From positions 7,941,315 through 8,005,314 of the forward strand of contig CM041199.1 of assembly GCA_023078555.1 (NCBI GenBank): DNA of 64,000 nt, in the 5' to 3' direction. The notes under the pieces were generated by a model. The model did no database searches, was not told the origin of the DNA, and saw only the letters and a list, made by a program, of their open reading frames with translations. This document shows, piece by piece, positions 48,185 through 61,200 of this stretch (the stretch's first letter is position 1; every line of letters begins with the position of its first letter). The DNA is from Ulva prolifera (Eukaryota; Chlorophyta; Ulvophyceae; Ulvales; Ulvaceae). Position numbers and translations under genes: made by a program.

Positions 48185-49327
48185 CGCAGCACCTCATCTG
48201 CTGGGGATACATACTAGAGAGGGATAAGCGCTGTGCTATATATACGTTGCGTGATGACGGATGATTGTGCATGCATCCACCTCTTGGAGTTGCGCACTGG
48301 GACGCGGCAAGCTATATTCATCAATGCGCGTGCCCAATGTAATGCATGGCCACTATGTAACTATTGCTGACTTGTAGCTTGCTTGCTTCTTCCCGGAGCT
48401 TGCCGACGGGCATGTAGAGTCGCTGAATTGTCCAAATCGACGACGTGTTTGGCTTAAGCTTAGCCATTCCCGCCATGCTTCTTCTGAGCCATACAATACG
48501 ATTCATATCTCACTGTTGACTTGAGGTTATCCGCTTTACCCATACTGATGCCCGAGCCCGGAAGTTGTGCATGTCAGTCGCTGCGGCAGTGACCAGTTGC
48601 CCCTTGTTGCCACTCTGCAACGTTAACGCTGTGACGCAGATCACAAGTCAAGGGCAGCTGAAGATTGCCCTCTTGTATTTTGAAGCAGAGGTGACATGTC
48701 ATGTCAGGGCGACAATTAGTATCGTATTGATTGCGAGACGCTGACGTACTCTCGCAACGTCGTCGATGTCTTGCACTGCCTTTGTTGTGGCACGAGGCAG
48801 CCGTGCCTTGGCTCAAGCTATCTTGATACGCATCGCTCTGTTTACCCGATAGTATCATGCCACTAGCAGCTGTCCAGGCTCGGCAACTGCAACGGTGCCA
48901 GCAACTATCGGCACCACGCAAACATAAGTCCTGGATCTAGCGCTGACGCTGACGACTCCGCGCCAGAACGATAATCTTCCTACATGGTATGCTCCCTCTT
49001 CCAGTTCTGGGTCAAGGCACTTCATTCAAGTTCGCGTTGGTGATTCGCGAGTCTCGCGAGCAGGCCCGCGGGCCTCGCAAAGACCATAGCTTCATGCTTG
49101 AAGTTTTACAAATAGTTATGGATAACCTTCGCAAATAGTTGATACAGTACAGCGAATACGCACAAATTGAAACCTTGCCGTTGCACTGTGTCGGGGGCTG
49201 GTGCTGTACAGTTTTGCGTCACTTGTGTGGCTCCACATGCAAAGGCAGCCGTCATGCAAGTCAGGAACTCCTTATGTTGTGGGAATGCGACTATCTAGAT
49301 TCGTAGCTTAGTCTGTTACGCCTGATT

Positions 49328-49655
49328 TTGACCGTTCACAGCGTCGTTGTCACAGAGATTACCAAGCAATGTGAATCTGTGCTTGAACAATGTGATTTGG
49401 CAGTGCATTGGATCTATCAAACGCTGATAGCAACTTATGCAACTGTGCCTATGCAGCATGCAGGCATTTCAGGAGAAGCGTACATCGAGACTAAAAGCCA
49501 TGGTGACAATGGTCATTAAACAAACAAGACGATATGCACAGATGGTCAGGTATCACAAGGTACGGCGACTGTTACACCAATCTATGCATCTTATCAGATC
49601 TGATGCTGCCATCATGCAGTGTACCACAATGCTTGCCATGGCTGTCCGACCATGA
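49328..49655 (+). CDS. Possible two-exon fragment, unrecognised
   Basis: One frame (VTEITKQCESVLEQCDLAVH) is followed by a second beginning after a CAG at about 49471 (EKRTSRLKAMVTMVIKQTRR) and leaving at AAG/GTACGG near 49560. Both are helical and charged, but too short and isolated to call with confidence. No neighbouring exons or domain were recognised. Confidence 0.18.
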
Positions 49656-50165
49656 GCCCTTACCATATCACATTCTTGCAGGTCTGCAGCATCCGCATCG
49701 CAATGGTCATGCAAGAAGCAAAGCAAAGCAAAGCTGTGGCCGCAAGGTTCCCAGTCAGCCTGTGGCATTGTGGTGTACTCTGTCTGTGAGGCGGGCTGGT
49801 AAGATGCTGAGCCGTTATTGCGATTGTTGTGCTGCTTCCATGGTCTAGCACTCTCAGCCAAACTCTTGAGTGCAGGTCAGGGTTGCCTAAACTTCATTCA
49901 GACAACATGATTTACTTGCTTAGCATGACAGGTGTGTATTCACCCTCCTGCTAGAGTTTCGCATGCCCGAAGACTTGTGCAACACAGCGTTACTACTGTT
50001 TCGGACCGCCTGGTGAACTTGGTACCTGGAAGCTTGACTCGGGTGTATTGTTGTAGTACAACCACTGACAATTGTGTTGTTATGCAGGCTGGCCAACTAG
50101 CAAGACCAAGGGAAGGCCACGCTGATACAATACAGAGTTCGAAGTTTATTTAGTTGACTTCGTCC

Positions 50166-50185
50166 ACTTGACTTGACTTGACTTG
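50166..50185 (+). repeat. ACTTG pentanucleotide repeat, 4 units
   Basis: Four exact tandem copies of ACTTG. Confidence 0.9.
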
Positions 50186-50356
50186 TCTTTCAGTGATGGT
50201 GAGTGCTTGCAGTTTCGAAGCGCATTGTGACAAGTGCCTAGCTAGCAGGATGTATATGATTGTAAACATGAACAGTAATCAACCAGATACGACATGGGAC
50301 AGTTCTATACAATAATAGCGATGATTGCCCGTGATATCAATCCCTGTGGTCTTGTC

Positions 50357-50485
50357 TGCGCACCTAATCGGCGCATGCCGCGGCTGCTTGCGCACCAAGT
50401 AGGCGCACAGTCAGGCGCACCCCCCAGGTGCGCCGATTGAGGCGGCGCAAGCTAGAAAGTGCGCGCCACCAGGTGCGCAACGGAA
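50357..50485. repeat. Second GGTGCGCA-type cluster with inverted symmetry
   Basis: Contains CTAATCGGCGCA early and GGTGCGCCGATTGAGG later, giving an imperfect inverted repeat, plus several TGCGCACC and AGGTGCGC words. Confidence 0.55.
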
Positions 50486-51236
50486 CCCCTGAAGAGCGCA
50501 GGATCGCCGCGAGGCTCGCGGAGAGGCGTATATACTCTCTGAACATATATAGTTTAATCCCCGGGAAGGGCCAAAGCGGCGGAGCCCTGGCGTGGCATGG
50601 AGCAAGCCGGATACGTTGAAAGAACAGCTCAGGAGATACGATCACAGCCCAACTCCCACCGACATTAAAGGATCTGCAATAACAGAGTCTAAGACGTTAT
50701 ATGGACTGGTTGGCCGACCCGGAACCTGTAATGCTGACGCCTAGACTGATGAGGAAGTCCAAGAGCCTCGCCTGCTATTGAACACTGTATGTACGCGATT
50801 ACGAAAGATAGCGACGCACAAAACGCATCGTAATGCCAAGAAATTGTCAATTATATCGATACTTCGGTTCCGCGTCACACCGTACCCGGACGAGTACAGG
50901 GCACTGGGCTCGGCGTAAGCCTCTGGTGCACACACAACTCGAATAAGTGTGCGAGCACGCACGCCAACATCGCAAGTCGCACGTAAGTATTTCACATTGG
51001 CTTATTTAAATGCTATGGAACGGTGACATTCCTTTTAAAGCACCAAAGCACCTCAATTTCGGTGAGTGACCCCCGGGGCAGCTCACCGACTTCATAGCTG
51101 TGCCACCCAACTCGGCGCACCGCAGCGCAAACGGCAAACAGGAACCTCAGAAAAACATATTTTTAGCTTACACGAGTGCCGGCGCGCAAATTCAAGTTAC
51201 TCTGAAGGACTTACGCCAATGATGCGCGACAGGGCG

Positions 51237-51593
51237 AGCAACCTATACAACGCACTTCCGCTCCGAGAACAACCCGGGCAGGTTGTGACGGAAGCCCAAA
51301 CTTCAATTTAATATCATATCAGCGATACCATGTCGTGGTATTGGCTTGTAGGCATGCGGTATCACCTGTAGGGGCTCGACGACCCCAGTGACCTGCTTCG
51401 CGGAAACACCTGTGGGAATGCGAGTACCTCACCGATCGTGTTGGGAACAAGTTCACTGAGATACCAAGACCACAGGCTATCTTCAGCAGTTAAGTTGAGG
51501 TGATTTAGAGGAGTTTGTGGTGATCTTGAGATTTCACCTTTCGCCGCGCACCCGGCACGCGCACCCAGGGTGCGCGTGCCACGCATAGCCTAT
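51237..51593 (-). repeat. Dispersed repeat, copy 2 (inverted relative to copy 1)
   Basis: Reverse complement of 23139-23494 with scattered substitutions. Ends coincide at ATAGGCTATGCGTGG and at the AGCAACCTATACAACGCA edge. The shared open frame is preserved here too (HLNLTAEDSLWSW). Confidence 0.8.
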
Positions 51594-51825
51594 CTCGGCC
51601 ACTCATGATCAGGTTGTCGGTGTCTGGGATGTTGTACAGATGTGCACCATGGACGTGCATGCGTGTTTGTGCGGGTGAGCAGGGTGTGGCCTTCCCCCTC
51701 TCTGATAGCAGAGGCGTGTAGTGTGCCAGTGGCTATGTCGCTGCATAATACACCAGCAATAGCTCGGCAATGCATTGTGATGTCAGCAACACCGTGTCCT
51801 CTACCCCCGCACATATATGGTATCG

Positions 51826-52173
51826 CAGCCACAGCGGCACTTAGTGTTTCTGTCCTAGCTAGTCTGCCATCTGTCCCCGCACGCGGTGCAGAGGGGGTGA
51901 CAGCGATGCTGTCCATCGCAGCCACAGCGCAGCAGCACTTGGTGTTTCTGTCCTAGTCTGTCATCTGCCCCTGCTCGCGGTGCAGAGGGGGTGACAGCGA
52001 TTATGTCCATCGCAGCTACAGCACAGCAGCACTTGGTGTTCCTGTGCTGATGTGCCATCTGCCCCCGCACGCGGTGCAGAGCCTCTGACGGGGTGGAAGT
52101 GATGCTGCCCATCACATCCGCAGCAGATTGAAAATTGGCATCGGGTGTTTCTGTGTTGTGCCCTCTGCCCGGG
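51826..52173 (+). repeat. Tandem repeat of about 94 bp, 3.5 units, at element B insertion point
   Basis: Units start with GCAGCCACAGC at about 51826, 51919 and 52013 and share GCACTTGGTGTTTCTGTCCT and GGTGCAGAGGGGGTGACAGC. The last, partial unit is cut off at CTCTGCCCGGG by the start of element B, so B inserted within the array. Confidence 0.85.
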
Positions 52174-52189
52174 CACTACAGGAAACTCG
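52174..52189 (+). repeat. Left terminal inverted repeat of element B
   Basis: CACTACAGGAAACTCG, close to the classical En/Spm terminus CACTACAAGAAAA. Confidence 0.9.
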
Positions 52190-53490
52190 GCTGGTCTCAG
52201 AGGACGAAAGGGCCAGATTCCAGATGCCACTTTGGCGACTTTGGTGGGGGCAACTGGGGCACATTTGGCTAGGTTTGGGGCTGATGTTGGAAAGGCTTAG
52301 CATTTGGAAATAGCTGGTATAGAGTGCTTGAAAGGTTGTTTTCCATGCCGCCGTCGGCAATCGATTGTACAGTAATTGAGCTATTGATATGTTGGCAATT
52401 CCGTCGCCTCCGCAACGCGCTGGCGATCTCATGCAAACTGCCCTATTTGCAAAATGTAGCGTAGAGCTGTTTCAGCACGTGCATGTTGGCTTCAATTGAA
52501 CACCACGTCCGTGGATGTTGATGCAGAGATGTTGCAGATTATGATTGACTGCATCTTGGGGTGTTCGCGGACCTTGGAGCTCAAGCAATACATTCTGTGA
52601 CAACAGAGGCCGGCACAGTGGATGGTGCGCGCATGGGAAATACAGCTCCAAAATACGCTGGATTACAAGCGCGCCTTCGCATCTGTGTTCGCTCGTAAAT
52701 AGTACACCGTATGTGATCTTCTACAGTCCGTGGTTGGCCAGCCGCGGGCTGTTTGGCGATGTTATAGTCCTTGCACACATGCCACTCCGAAGTGTGCCGA
52801 TATTGCCCCTGTTTCCACAACGGGCGGAATTTGCCGTACGTCCACGAGCATATTCATCTGAATTAGGACCAGTTCGAGAATTTAGATGGCAGATTCTGCC
52901 TGTTTTGTGAAAAGGGCAGATTCCGTATGCTGGCGGGAGGCCATGCGTCCCAGGCTGAACGCACGGTAGATCAGTGGCTGTGCAGCAGTAATTGTTCGAT
53001 GGTTGATCGTTTTTATGTTACATACATGGTTACAGAGGTACAGCTTCACTGCACTCTGCTCCCTCCAGCCCACGAGTCCCGAGGGATTCCTCACAACCCA
53101 CAAGGCAAGTACAGTGCGAAGCAATGGCTAAGTGACACAAGTAAGGGTATGGAAGAACTTTAGAGTCTACTGCTCGAATGAAGCTGCCACCGGTGAGTCT
53201 TTGTACGCTTGCTAGCCATCCTCACTTCTGTGGAGGAGCTCTGCGCCGGGATGTTCTCTGCAAGGAACCAGTACCTGTCAGACACAGTTTGCATGTGTGA
53301 GTATGCTAAACGTTGTATTTTACTTAGAATTGTCACCAAAGTGTCCGTCTAACTTCATGCTGTGCAGTGTTGCTGGTACTATAGGCCACAAGTATAGGCT
53401 GCAAATATGGATCCACAATCGTACGTATTGCATCCAGTCGCAGACTGCTGATGTGCATATGAACGAGTGCTTTGAGCCGACTGTACGGTA
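52190..53490. other. Subterminal region of element B
   Basis: About 1.3 kb between the left end and the ORF2 stop. Frames of 60-120 codons occur on both strands in both copies, but the copies are too similar for conservation to be informative. No Ulp1-like exon equivalent to 15.6-16.7 kb was found. Confidence 0.45.
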
Positions 53491-56400
53491 TCATACCTTT
53501 GGCGCAGGCCGCTGACTGCACTTGGACGGTTGAGTGGTTGCTGCTGGTCGTTTTTTTGCTCGAGCACAACTCTGAGCTCCTTGCATCTGGTTCTCTTTGC
53601 TGGCAACGGATTGCAAAACACCCTGCACATAAAAGGACACCATTACAATGCGCGATCAGATACAATATTCATTGTTGCCATACATTTCCCTGCCGCAGCT
53701 CTGCTCTCCAGCTCGTGCATACCTGTTGGCTCGAAAATGTTCGCAATCTGTCACAGGACTAGCTTTGACCATTACTGGGCACCAGACTTGTTAGAGATAC
53801 AGGTTGATGTTACACACCTGGCCCCCGTCTTGGTCCTCGGTCACCTGCTTCTGTGTTGTGTACAGATGCTGTCCGGTCGCAAGCTTTCTCTGAGCTGCAT
53901 TCAATGGTTTTGTCCCGATGGCCGTGGATGCAGGTAGCGGATCTGGCAGCACCGTTTGGGTCAGTGCACATGTTGCCACACGCACGCTGTCCTCACCCAC
54001 GTGTGCACGGCTTGCAATGTCCTCCTGCGTACATTCTTACTAATATGCTATCCATTTCTCAGCTGCATACGCTAGCAGCTTAGCAGAGATAGCACCACAC
54101 CCGAGTCAATGATGGCGTCGTCATCACTCTTGCATCAATTGTCGTCCGGGGTGTGTTCTGAGCAGGTGGTCCTGTATAATGGGCTGCTGCTGGTTGCATG
54201 CAAGCATCCACAATGTCCGGGCCCATGTCAGATCGACCTGATTTGCGGCTGGTGTCTGCCGGGCGGTGCGTGGTTTTGCCTGTCTGAGGCAGCATGTTCA
54301 CGTGAGGGGCCATCGGCCATCCTATGGGCTGGCCTTGGCGTGGTGGCCACATGTGCTGCTGCGGAAATGCCGATACGGGGGCCCCCACTGCTGGAGAACC
54401 TCCGGTCCAGCTGAACGCATGAGAACCTGGCTCAGAGATAGATTGCCAGCCTTGTCCAGCACTGCCTATGCTGGACCTGTGACAGTCTAGCACGCCGGCT
54501 TGTGGACGGCCTTCGCTGGCTTCATGCACACGCATGGGAGGCGGCCCGGCATGTGTCCTGGGGAATCCTTCCTGTGCCAACTCGGCTAGCACCTCCGCGC
54601 GCACCCTTGCTCTCATCTGCTCTGCAGTCTCTTGGAGGATCATATTCGGGGGTTGGGTCTGCACGTGAATTCCGTAGCTGTCGTTTGTGCCTGTTGTAGC
54701 GGACTGTGTTGCTCGGACATTTGCCTCGGAAAGCTCATGAGGTCGATCTCCTGTCACCAGTTCATCAGTTGGGTGAAGCTGGTGTGCGCTAGTCACTGGC
54801 AGCAAGCCGGCCAAGCCTGAGTTGAAGCACTGCTCGCCGCCTGCCACGAGGTCAGGAAAAAATTCTTCTGGTGTCACATGCTCGACACCGCCCGGAGCAC
54901 ATGTACCTTGGCGAGTAACAGGCTCCCAGTCGTCCATGCCATCGATGTCAATGCTTCCCATTGCCTGTACGATGATATGCAATTGAGTCTTGGCTTGTGT
55001 TGTACAGGCAGTGTAGCAACCATGCTTTCATGACCTGGGCATCACTCATGAGTGCTCATTCATTTGATCATACAGATTGCACTCACAGTTGTCATCATGA
55101 ATATGGCTTCAGCATCACATGTGCACATACTGCCTACACATTGTTCGAAGCATACCTCGTTTGCAGATGATGTCTTCGCGGATGTGCTCTGGCCTGGACT
55201 GATCCATTGAGGCATGGCGTCCTTGAAATGCTTGGCCCATCGAGGGTGAATCTCCACCTCGTGAACTCGCCGCACCTTTTCGTCAGGTGCAATCAGCTCC
55301 TTGTGATCATTGCTGTTCACACAGGCAAGGAACGCCAATTGTCTCTCAGACACTTCGGCGCCGATCAGGTCTGTAGGGTCTTCTACCAGCTGCCATGCAT
55401 ACTCTGCCCATACAGTCTGTGCACAGGTCAAGTCGGAGTCGAATGCAATGGACAAAGCTGGGGGGGAGTTCCTGGACCAGTTGGCTATTCCTTGATTCGT
55501 CAAAGCCGGTGCCTTCATACCCTCATCCGCCTTTTCTTGATCATAGTGAGGGCGATGGCAGTCTCCTTGGGGTGCCTTAAGATCTTCCAGTGCTGTCTCG
55601 GTCAGCCCTTGCTCAAATGCTATGCTGCTCATTTCGCCTTTAATCGTCTTGAGCCAGGCTTTCGTGAGATTCATCAACGCCTGTGAGTACTAGGACATGG
55701 GTGCACGGACTATGCAGTCGCCCAGAACAAACGCATTGTAGCTGATGAGGCTGTGCCACCCATGAAGACCATTCATGATGATAATCAGATGTATAGATCG
55801 TTCCGTCGGCTTACTTTCACAGAGCTCTGTGATGAATTCCGTCAAGACGTCTGGCAGCCTTTCCGTGCTTGCTTTTTTCAGAGACTGCCGCATCGCTTTG
55901 TATTTCACCATGATGGGTCCATCCTGGAGTCCATCAGACTGTGTACTCTCCGTTGGTGCCTCGGTGTACTCAATGGCAACATGCGGCTCCTCTGTGTGGG
56001 GCTCTGAGTAATCTTCCAGATCCGAGGCCGGGATTATGTCTTCAGTCTCGGGGTCCCCTTCTCGCTCTCTCCGCAGCAAGTAGAACACAAACAACATCAT
56101 CAAGGCCGGCCTCCTGTGTCTGCGGATAATGTCTGCCCTCCTGTAGTCATGCAAACATTGAAAACTCCCGTATGCCTGCGTTTATGTGTCTACCACAGGG
56201 ACAACATGTACGGTGGAGAGCATCTTGACTCTGTGTAACCCAACATCAGATGTCGCGATATAAACATACGCATTCAAATTATCTTTTTCTTGTGATATCT
56301 TCTCTGCCACTTTCAGGACAGCCTTCGTGTGACGCTTGCGGGTCTCGGCTGCAAAGCATGCTAGGGCCAGCAATGCATTCATCGTGTCCAAGTCCGACTG

Positions 56401-57286
56401 GGTGTCAAGATTCTGCAACAGTACACCTACCCGATTATGACAACCTTGACGTGGCCCGGGGTCTGGCTCAAGTGCCACCTGCTGCATCAGGCAACCAGGC
56501 ATTTCAACAGACATGAACAGAGCAGCTCACTTGTTTAAACGCAGCGTCATCGAGATGCCGCTTCAAGAGATCGACACACGCATAATTTCCAGGCAGACAT
56601 GACTTTTGCTTGGAACTCCAAAATTTGGATGCGCTGCCGAGTCCTTTAAAAATGACTTCAGCCCCTGCCGTCGGGATCACGGCTAAGCCCTGCAATCCCG
56701 CTTCCACCCTTGCAGCAACCTGCAACAGTAAGTAATACATGGTATCTCCATGTCGTGGCTGCATTGCTGGATGGCGACACATCAACAGGGACAAAGACAC
56801 CGTCTCACCGACCTGATCAACAACGTAGCAGGACCCACGCCGGTGGCGCAACGAGCATACCATCGCTTTCTCCGCCACTGGTAACGGCTTGGCTTTCTGC
56901 TTCCCTCGTTTGTTCTTCTTAGTCGTCAGGTAGAGATTGTATGTCATTGTTAGGCCAGCGACTGGCTTCACCAGAGCAGCGTGGGGTGTCTCCAAATCTT
57001 CCAAGGGCAGCGAATACACTTTGTCGAATATCTTACGGAATGGGAGGAATTCCCTTTGATCTGTATGGGTAAGGCTGTACCTCCTTCCCAACGCTGCTGC
57101 CATCAAATTCTCTTCCAAAGTGCTGTACACCTCTTCAGCATAGGTTCGGCGCTTTGCTGGCGACTCGAGTCGTCGAGTGGTGTGCGTGTCGGCTGTCACG
57201 AGCTGGACATTGTCTACGTAAATGCAAATCGAGCGAATTTCATGAGTCCGTGGACCCGTCGCAACTGGCCGTCCATTAGATGCCAT
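53491..57286 (-). CDS. CACTA partner protein ORF2, family 2 (function unknown)
   Basis: Starts at ATG 57286 (MASNGRPVATGPRTHEIRSI). Exons by inspection: 57286 to about 56855 (RRLESPAKRRTYAEEVYSTL; Lys-rich KKNKRGKQKAKPLP); 56533-56719 (VAARVEAGLQGLAVIP); about 56250-56420; 55700-56154 (RRHRRPALMMLFVFYLLRRE, then MVKYKAMRQSLKK); 55165-55677 (LTKAWLKTIKGEMSS); 54080-54982 (300 codons, Gln/Pro/Gly-rich, with AEQMRARVRAEVLAELAQEG); 53791-54000; and the last exon 53491-53622, a basic tail (SCARAKKRPAATTQPSK). The order and several segments match family 1 ORF2: RRHRRPALMMLFVFYLL with RKIRPTLYMMFLSWAQ, the WLKTI/WTTELK exon, and the basic last exon. Nuclear role inferred; biochemical function unknown. 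Confidence 0.68.
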
Positions 57287-57853
57287 CGTCAACGATATCG
57301 TGTGCAGTTGAGTAGCCGCTCAAAGCAAAGGGTGTGCGGCATAATACTGTTGCTGGCTGGAGAAGTTTACCGCCGCGAGCGAGTGGACGTTGGATCGAGC
57401 ATGGACTGCTACTCGGATTTGCGTGTTGGATTCCCTCCCTACCTCGCACATCTGCTCTGATGTCCGCTGGAGGGGCCACAGCGATCTTTGACGATGTCAA
57501 TACGCGATCACTGGTGCCCTTGCATCAGCAATAGCCGTAGATCAATTGTTTACAGAAGCTTGGCGTCTGGCTGACCTCGAGCGGGGCGACCCCTGCTTCC
57601 TCGCACTTGGAATAGCGTTAGAGTGTCACCACTGGTGCAACGGCAACGACGAACACGCCAGAAATGTCTCAGTGTCAGCGCAACAACGTGCATCACCTCA
57701 CGCCCTGCGATTGACTGATCCTTCAGCTGCTGAGTTCACGAGCGGACCCGGGCAAGCACCACCACTCTGTGTTTCATTAGAAATCGCAAGCACGGCGGGA
57801 ATATATCATTGCCATACTTCATTTATTGAATTAGTCGTTGTATTTCGGCCGAC

Positions 57854-57880
57854 GAATTCCCGCCTTTCAGGCGGGAATTC
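57854..57880. repeat. 11-bp-arm hairpin between transposase and ORF2, element B
   Basis: Identical to 30430-30456: GAATTCCCGCC TTTCA GGCGGGAATTC. Conserved in the gap between the two genes. Confidence 0.9.
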
Positions 57881-58269
57881 ACCATAGCTGGAAAGGTATG
57901 CCACCGGTAGTGCTGGCACATCCAACATGCCCAGGTCGCTCATGAACGTCAGATTACAGGCAGTTTTCATGGAATTCCGAAGAGTGTTGAAATATTTCAT
58001 CTGATAGCTTGCCAGGTCTGCATGTAGTACTCTGTTTCACAAGTGTGTGTGGCAAAAAGCAGCCACGATACACAACTGTAGGAGTGTCCCCCGAGCAGCT
58101 CACTTGCTGCACGGACCAAAGCTCGATCACACTTTGATATTACGTATTGATAACACGTACAGCAGGGACGTACAACATGCGCTGGCCATGGTGTATTGCA
58201 CTGTACAACGGCAGTGGCGTGTCGATGCCTTATGTTGACACAGTTTAGTTCGTTTCAACCCCTGGTACA

Positions 58270-61200
58270 TCATCCAAAGCTACACAACTTCAGTGTTGGG
58301 ATAAAATACTGCTCATTCTTTGTACTCACCAAGGTGCAATCTATCTTCTCTAGCCACACGCCGTATTGGTACCCAACTTGACCGGTGCCTACTGCCGCAT
58401 GTCGCTTTCTCAATAGTGAGGGCTTCCTCACCCTGCCCCCACTGCTACCGTCGGTGTAATTCAACTCGTATCCATACTCTTTCCGCCCTACTGCGTCTAG
58501 GGCATACATAGTGCCTAGAGCAAACCTATACACCTACAATCCCCCTTCATCAGTGGCCTGATGCCACGAGAATAGGTCGGTCACTTTCAACACAGTGTTG
58601 TACCCTTGCGTGGCCTCGGCATCACCGTCCACGCCGGAGTCACTACCCTCATCGGAAGTCAAATATGGAACATATGCAAAATTATCGCGCTTGGCCAGTC
58701 TGGCATCAGTCGTTCGAACCAGGAACTGACCCCCTTTGCACGAGGCGACCTTGCTGCGATATAGTCTCACCTTAGGTTTCCCATATGCATCAGCAAGCTG
58801 CGCTGTCAACATTGCAGGATCGAGGGGGCCGCCTGCTCCCCAGGAGATTGCAGCATCATCACCCTCTGCATTAGTATCGATAGACTCAAATGCTTCTTGG
58901 ATCCGTTTGACCTGCATGCACGGCACTTGTTGAGTATATACTGTTAGCCAATGTATTTGTAACAGGTTCAAATTCGACAAAAGCCGATCATGTCGAGAAT
59001 GCATGTTCACTCAGGCATGATTGCTTCAGGCCATCATGCGTGTTAGAACTACAAACCGGTGTTGAAGCCATGGCACTATGGTTTCAGTGGACAGGTCGCA
59101 CCACTGCATGCTTACTGGTCACGTCTTCGACGGCCCCCACAAGCCAATCGTCACCTGTTGTGTCATCCCGGTTCCGCCTGCTCGCTAGCCGATTGCTTGG
59201 ACTGATCGCCTTCAAGAGCCGCGTGGCCCGAGGGTTGCAGCAAGCCAACTTATCTAATGCTTGTACAGCCAGAAAGTGGTTTGTGCCAACACATTCCGGA
59301 TGACGGGTTGACCTGTACTTTGTGATCCTTTTGAACACCTGCATACATCTCTCCAACCACCACTCTGCCGCAAAGGCTGTGGGACCACAATGGCGCGCCT
59401 GGTCCGCCACATGTGCCATGCAAGTGTGTAGCTGGAATGTCATCAGCTCATTCATCCCAAAATGCTCTTGCACGAGAGCCGAGTATCGGAATAGTTCTTG
59501 CTGGGCTGCATCGATGTACTTTTCTTGATGTTGGCCGAACTGATGCCGCATGAAGTACACGGTTGCAGATCTCAAGTGACCCCACATCTCCAAGATGCGG
59601 GCGTCGATCCCGGATTCGTGCAAAGCATAGGCTGCTACTGTGTCCGCCCATGTCATCTTGTCTTCCATCGTCAGATTGGACCCACTGCATAGCCAAAGAC
59701 CTAGTCAATGCAGCGGTCGGGGCTACAGAAGTGCTTGTGTTGGGCAAGGTGTCAAAAAGGGCACCACATGCTAGTGTAAGCCGGCGCACTGTATCAAGTC
59801 TGGCAAAGCTGCAGTGTAGCAGCTGGTGCCTTGTAGTTCAACCACTTTTGCCTTGATAAATGCCTTCTGGTCAGCTGTGAGTATGATGTCATTCCCAAAT
59901 GCCAGGGGCACCTTGCCCGAGCGAGCCATAAGCGCCCAGAAACCTTTGATCAAGCCGTTTGCAAATGCGTGTGCCAGAGGAACACGGTGCATAGTGGATG
60001 CCCTGCACGGAACAAAAAGCCTTGAAGAATTCGTGATGGGTACAAGGCAACATCATACAAAGGGCTGGTTATCCTTGAAATGAGGCTTCTGAGCAACTGT
60101 CTGACACTGTCTCGGCGCACGCTGGCAGACTGTTGCCGAAAATAAAACTTCCCATTCTTGACCCGTCCCACATCACCGCAGTACAGACAAATAGATGTGG
60201 ACACATCTGTGAGGTTGGACACACCTGTAGTACGGTAACCGACTGAACTCACACCTCCCGTTACGCCCAATCTGTAGGTGGCGATTGTTGCGTCGAGTAT
60301 TGAAAGCTGTGTAAACCTTCTCATACACTGCACATGCACACTATGCACCTCACCGCACGGAAGTCACGGAGAGGAACCCCACACAGAAATTCTAATCATG
60401 TGCGGCACATGCTACATCAGTGCACTGCACATGTGGGAACAACAAATTCATGTGCGTACATGTGCGTCTAGTGAGGAGACAGTGAGTGATCTGAGCGTGC
60501 CTGCTTGTTTGGCAGCAGTGGTGCTGTTGTCTCCCAACGCCTGTAGCCGATGTCGGAGAGTGTTAGTATACCACTCTTGCTCCTCCGTGGTGTACCTTTC
60601 CGCGGCTTCGGCCAACAATTCGTCTAGCACGTCATCGATGAGAATATCTGTTGCAGCCTTCTTGTTGAAATTGCCGTCTTAGTCTTCATAAGTAAACTCA
60701 TTCTGTTCAGTCATCTTGCTGAGGCGGGGTTGGTCCTGCTCCATGACAGGTTTCTGATATTGTGCCTGCCAGGAGACACCTCCGTATGCTGTAGCCTTCA
60801 GCGTCACAGAACTCGGAGTGCCGTCTTCGTTGGGTCGACTCTTAGAGGCCAGGAGCGTACACCGTGGACAACCGGTGAATGCAGCTGCACCTGCAGTGCG
60901 TCGCATCTTAGCAGCAAATGGTGTATCGCCATGAAGAGCCACCACAACAAGATACCACTGCTCCTGCAATGTAGGCGGCACGGCTGCGGCGGCCTCTCGA
61001 GCCGCTGCATCTGCTAATGTGGCAGTCTGCAAGCGCTCATTTGCTGCTTCAGCAGCTTGTCGCTTGAGGTGGCTTCCGGGGTGTGCATCTGCAAGTGACT
61101 TGCATGTAGTATGTGCTTCATCGGCACTGAGTAGCTCTGCATGCTTCTGCTCTGCCTCCAGGTGCAGTGGGTGTGGGGCATCCCAGAGCATCGGAGTCCC

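Larger units (their letters stand above)
46566..51236. other. Spacer between elements A and B
   Basis: About 4.7 kb with no recognised gene. It contains a duplicated CATTTAGTACACAG (about 47198 and 47213), a cluster of GGTGCGCA-type motifs, a 13-bp minisatellite, an ACTTG run, and an exon-like pair near 49.3-49.6 kb, each listed separately. Confidence 0.5.

Noticed and set aside
53400-53470. A minus-strand TYDCGSIFAAYT that looks like a Ulp1 active site in element B
   Set aside because: The required Gln six residues before Cys is Gly, a stop follows within a few residues, and no His-Trp or Asp blocks precede it.
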